A stretch of DNA of 64,000 nucleotides from NCBI RefSeq assembly GCF_018278905.1, contig NZ_CP046600.1, forward strand, positions 2,232,001 through 2,296,000. The letters are read 5' to 3'. Numbering within the stretch: the stretch's first letter is position 1; each line of letters begins with the position of its first letter. This DNA is from Mycobacterium spongiae. GTDB lineage: Bacteria > Actinomycetota > Actinomycetes > Mycobacteriales > Mycobacteriaceae. Of the stretch, positions 63,087 through 64,000 are shown in pieces. The translations under genes were made by a program, and so were the position numbers. The notes below the pieces were generated by a model. It was not told the DNA's origin and did no database searches. It saw nothing but the letters and a program-made list of their open reading frames with translations.

Positions 63087-64000
63087 ATGAGACGGACCCG
63101 CCGCGGCTCTGCTTCGCGCCTAGCCGCAAAGTATGTGCGGCCGGCCATTCCGCCGGTCTTGAGCGTGGCGCTCCTGGTTTGTACACCGGGACTGGCGCCT
63201 GCCGATCCTGAGACGGACAACATCGCCGCCCTGATCGCAGAGGTTGCCAAGGCCAATCAGCGATTGGGTGATTTGGCAGGCGCGGTCCAAAGGGAGAAGG
63301 AAAGCGTCAACAAGGCGATGGTTGACGTCGAGAGCGCCCGCGACGCCGCCGCGGTGGCCAAGCACGATCTCGACGTCAGCCAGCAGGCGGTCAAGGACGC
63401 GAATGCGGCCATCGACGCCGCCCAGGGCCGCTTCAATACTTTTGCCGCGGCTAGGTACATGAACGGTCCGTCGAGCGGATACCTGACGGCTAGCAACCCG
63501 GACGACGTCATCGCCGCTGCGGCCGCGGCTCAGGCCCTGGTGGCCAGCTCGCACAAGGTGATGACCACTCTGCAGCGCGCGCGAACCGAGCAGGTGAACA
63601 AGGAATCGGCCGCGCGGCTCGCCAAACAAGACGCGGACAGGGCCGCTGCCGACGCGACGGCCAGCCAGGATGCGGCGGTGATGGCGCTCACGCAGACCTG
63701 GCGCAGGTTCGACGAACAGCGAGAATTGGTCACCCGGCTGACCGCTGAGCGCGACGAAGCCGAAGCCAGGCTGCATGCCGCCCGACTCGCCGCCGCCCAC
63801 CGGCCGGCACCGACGTCGGGCGACCAGTGGGACCCCGCTTCGCCCACGCCACGCGGGCGGGTTGGAGGGCGACAGTGGGACGGGTGGGACCCAACACTGC
63901 CGATGATTCCCAGCGCCAACGTTCTCGGCGATCCGATCGCGGTGGTGAACCACGTGTTGGGGATCTCGGCCACGTCGGCGCAGGTCACTGCCAGCATGGG
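63087..64000 (+). CDS. ripA: Peptidoglycan endopeptidase RipA, N-terminal part (runs off the window)
   Basis: 304 codons are present from ATG 63087 with AGGAG 11 bases upstream; no stop before the window end. A basic start (MRRTRRGSASR) and hydrophobic stretch (PVLSVALLVCTPGLA) form a signal peptide cleaved near residue 40. Then come about 190 residues rich in Ala, Glu, Lys and Arg with heptad spacing (VDVESARDAAAVAKHDLDVS and on), the coiled-coil domain that keeps RipA inactive. A Pro/Gly linker (WDGWDPTLPMIPSANV) follows. The catalytic NlpC/P60 domain is beyond the window. RipA cleaves peptide stems between D-Glu and mDAP at the division septum, with ripB expected next. Confidence 0.95.
   Translation, partial: MRRTRRGSASRLAAKYVRPAIPPVLSVALLVCTPGLAPADPETDNIAALIAEVAKANQRLGDLAGAVQREKESVNKAMVDVESARDAAAVAKHDLDVSQQAVKDANAAIDAAQGRFNTFAAARYMNGPSSGYLTASNPDDVIAAAAAAQALVASSHKVMTTLQRARTEQVNKESAARLAKQDADRAAADATASQDAAVMALTQTWRRFDEQRELVTRLTAERDEAEARLHAARLAAAHRPAPTSGDQWDPASPTPRGRVGGRQWDGWDPTLPMIPSANVLGDPIAVVNHVLGISATSAQVTASM

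Overview
The window comes from a slow-growing, high-GC Mycobacterium close to the M. tuberculosis complex. It carries PPE-MPTR and PE_PGRS genes, and its gene order matches the M. tuberculosis stretch from Rv1433 (L,D-transpeptidase) to Rv1477 (ripA): gap-pgk-tpi, pgl-opcA-zwf-tal-tkt, ctaB, qor, ctaA, an ABC transporter, mptB, sufRBDCSUT, fadE15, ctpD, two thioredoxins, echA12, an ABC-F gene, a TetR gene, acn and ripA. It is not M. tuberculosis itself: SufB has no intein, a phosphoenolpyruvate carboxylase is present, and several PE_PGRS genes I expect in H37Rv are replaced by other genes. All comparisons with H37Rv are from memory. The species cannot be fixed from the sequence alone; the M. 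kansasii, M. marinum and M. szulgai groups would all fit. No rRNA, tRNA or CRISPR array was seen.

Layout. 1-1.4 kb: the end of a YkuD L,D-transpeptidase and a secreted Pro/Val-rich repeat protein. 1.8-16.3 kb: an accessory block. It holds a SDR-TetR operon divergent from a DHA2 drug-efflux gene, with two matching palindromic operators between them, followed by three tandem PPE-MPTR genes that have exchanged sequence by duplication and gene conversion. 16.5-19.8 kb: lower glycolysis (gap, pgk, tpi) and a convergent secG. 19.9-22.1 kb: a TetR and SnoaL-like pair divergent from a nitrilase-family hydrolase. 22.2-26.9 kb: ppc and a convergent PE_PGRS gene. 27.0-34.1 kb: the pentose phosphate operon (tkt-tal-zwf-opcA-pgl and a small helical protein), interrupted between zwf and opcA by four copies of a 53-bp MIRU-type repeat. 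34.4-36.3 kb: two tandem methyltransferase paralogues. 36.6-40.3 kb: ctaB, qor, an ATP-grasp-like gene and ctaA; ctaB and ctaA supply heme O and heme A for cytochrome oxidase. 40.4-44.0 kb: an ABC exporter and mptB, which elongates the lipomannan and lipoarabinomannan mannan core. 44.2-50.4 kb: the SUF iron-sulfur operon under SufR. 50.4-58.6 kb: fadE, ctpD, two thioredoxins, echA12, an ABC-F protein and a mycothiol-type arsenate reductase-like protein. 58.6-64 kb: a TetR gene downstream of acn, a membrane protein, and the 5' part of ripA.

The most distinctive signals are (1) the MIRU cluster, whose four units form a chain of overlapping 18-codon mini-ORFs linking the zwf stop to the opcA start; (2) three mutually converted PPE-MPTR genes; (3) a tandem methyltransferase duplication that left behind a copy of the ctaB 5' end; (4) clean operator sites for the SDR/TetR/MFS module, for SufR, for a BlaI-type repressor upstream of ctaA, and for MtrA upstream of ripA; and (5) secG facing tpi, with a duplicated 3' tail.
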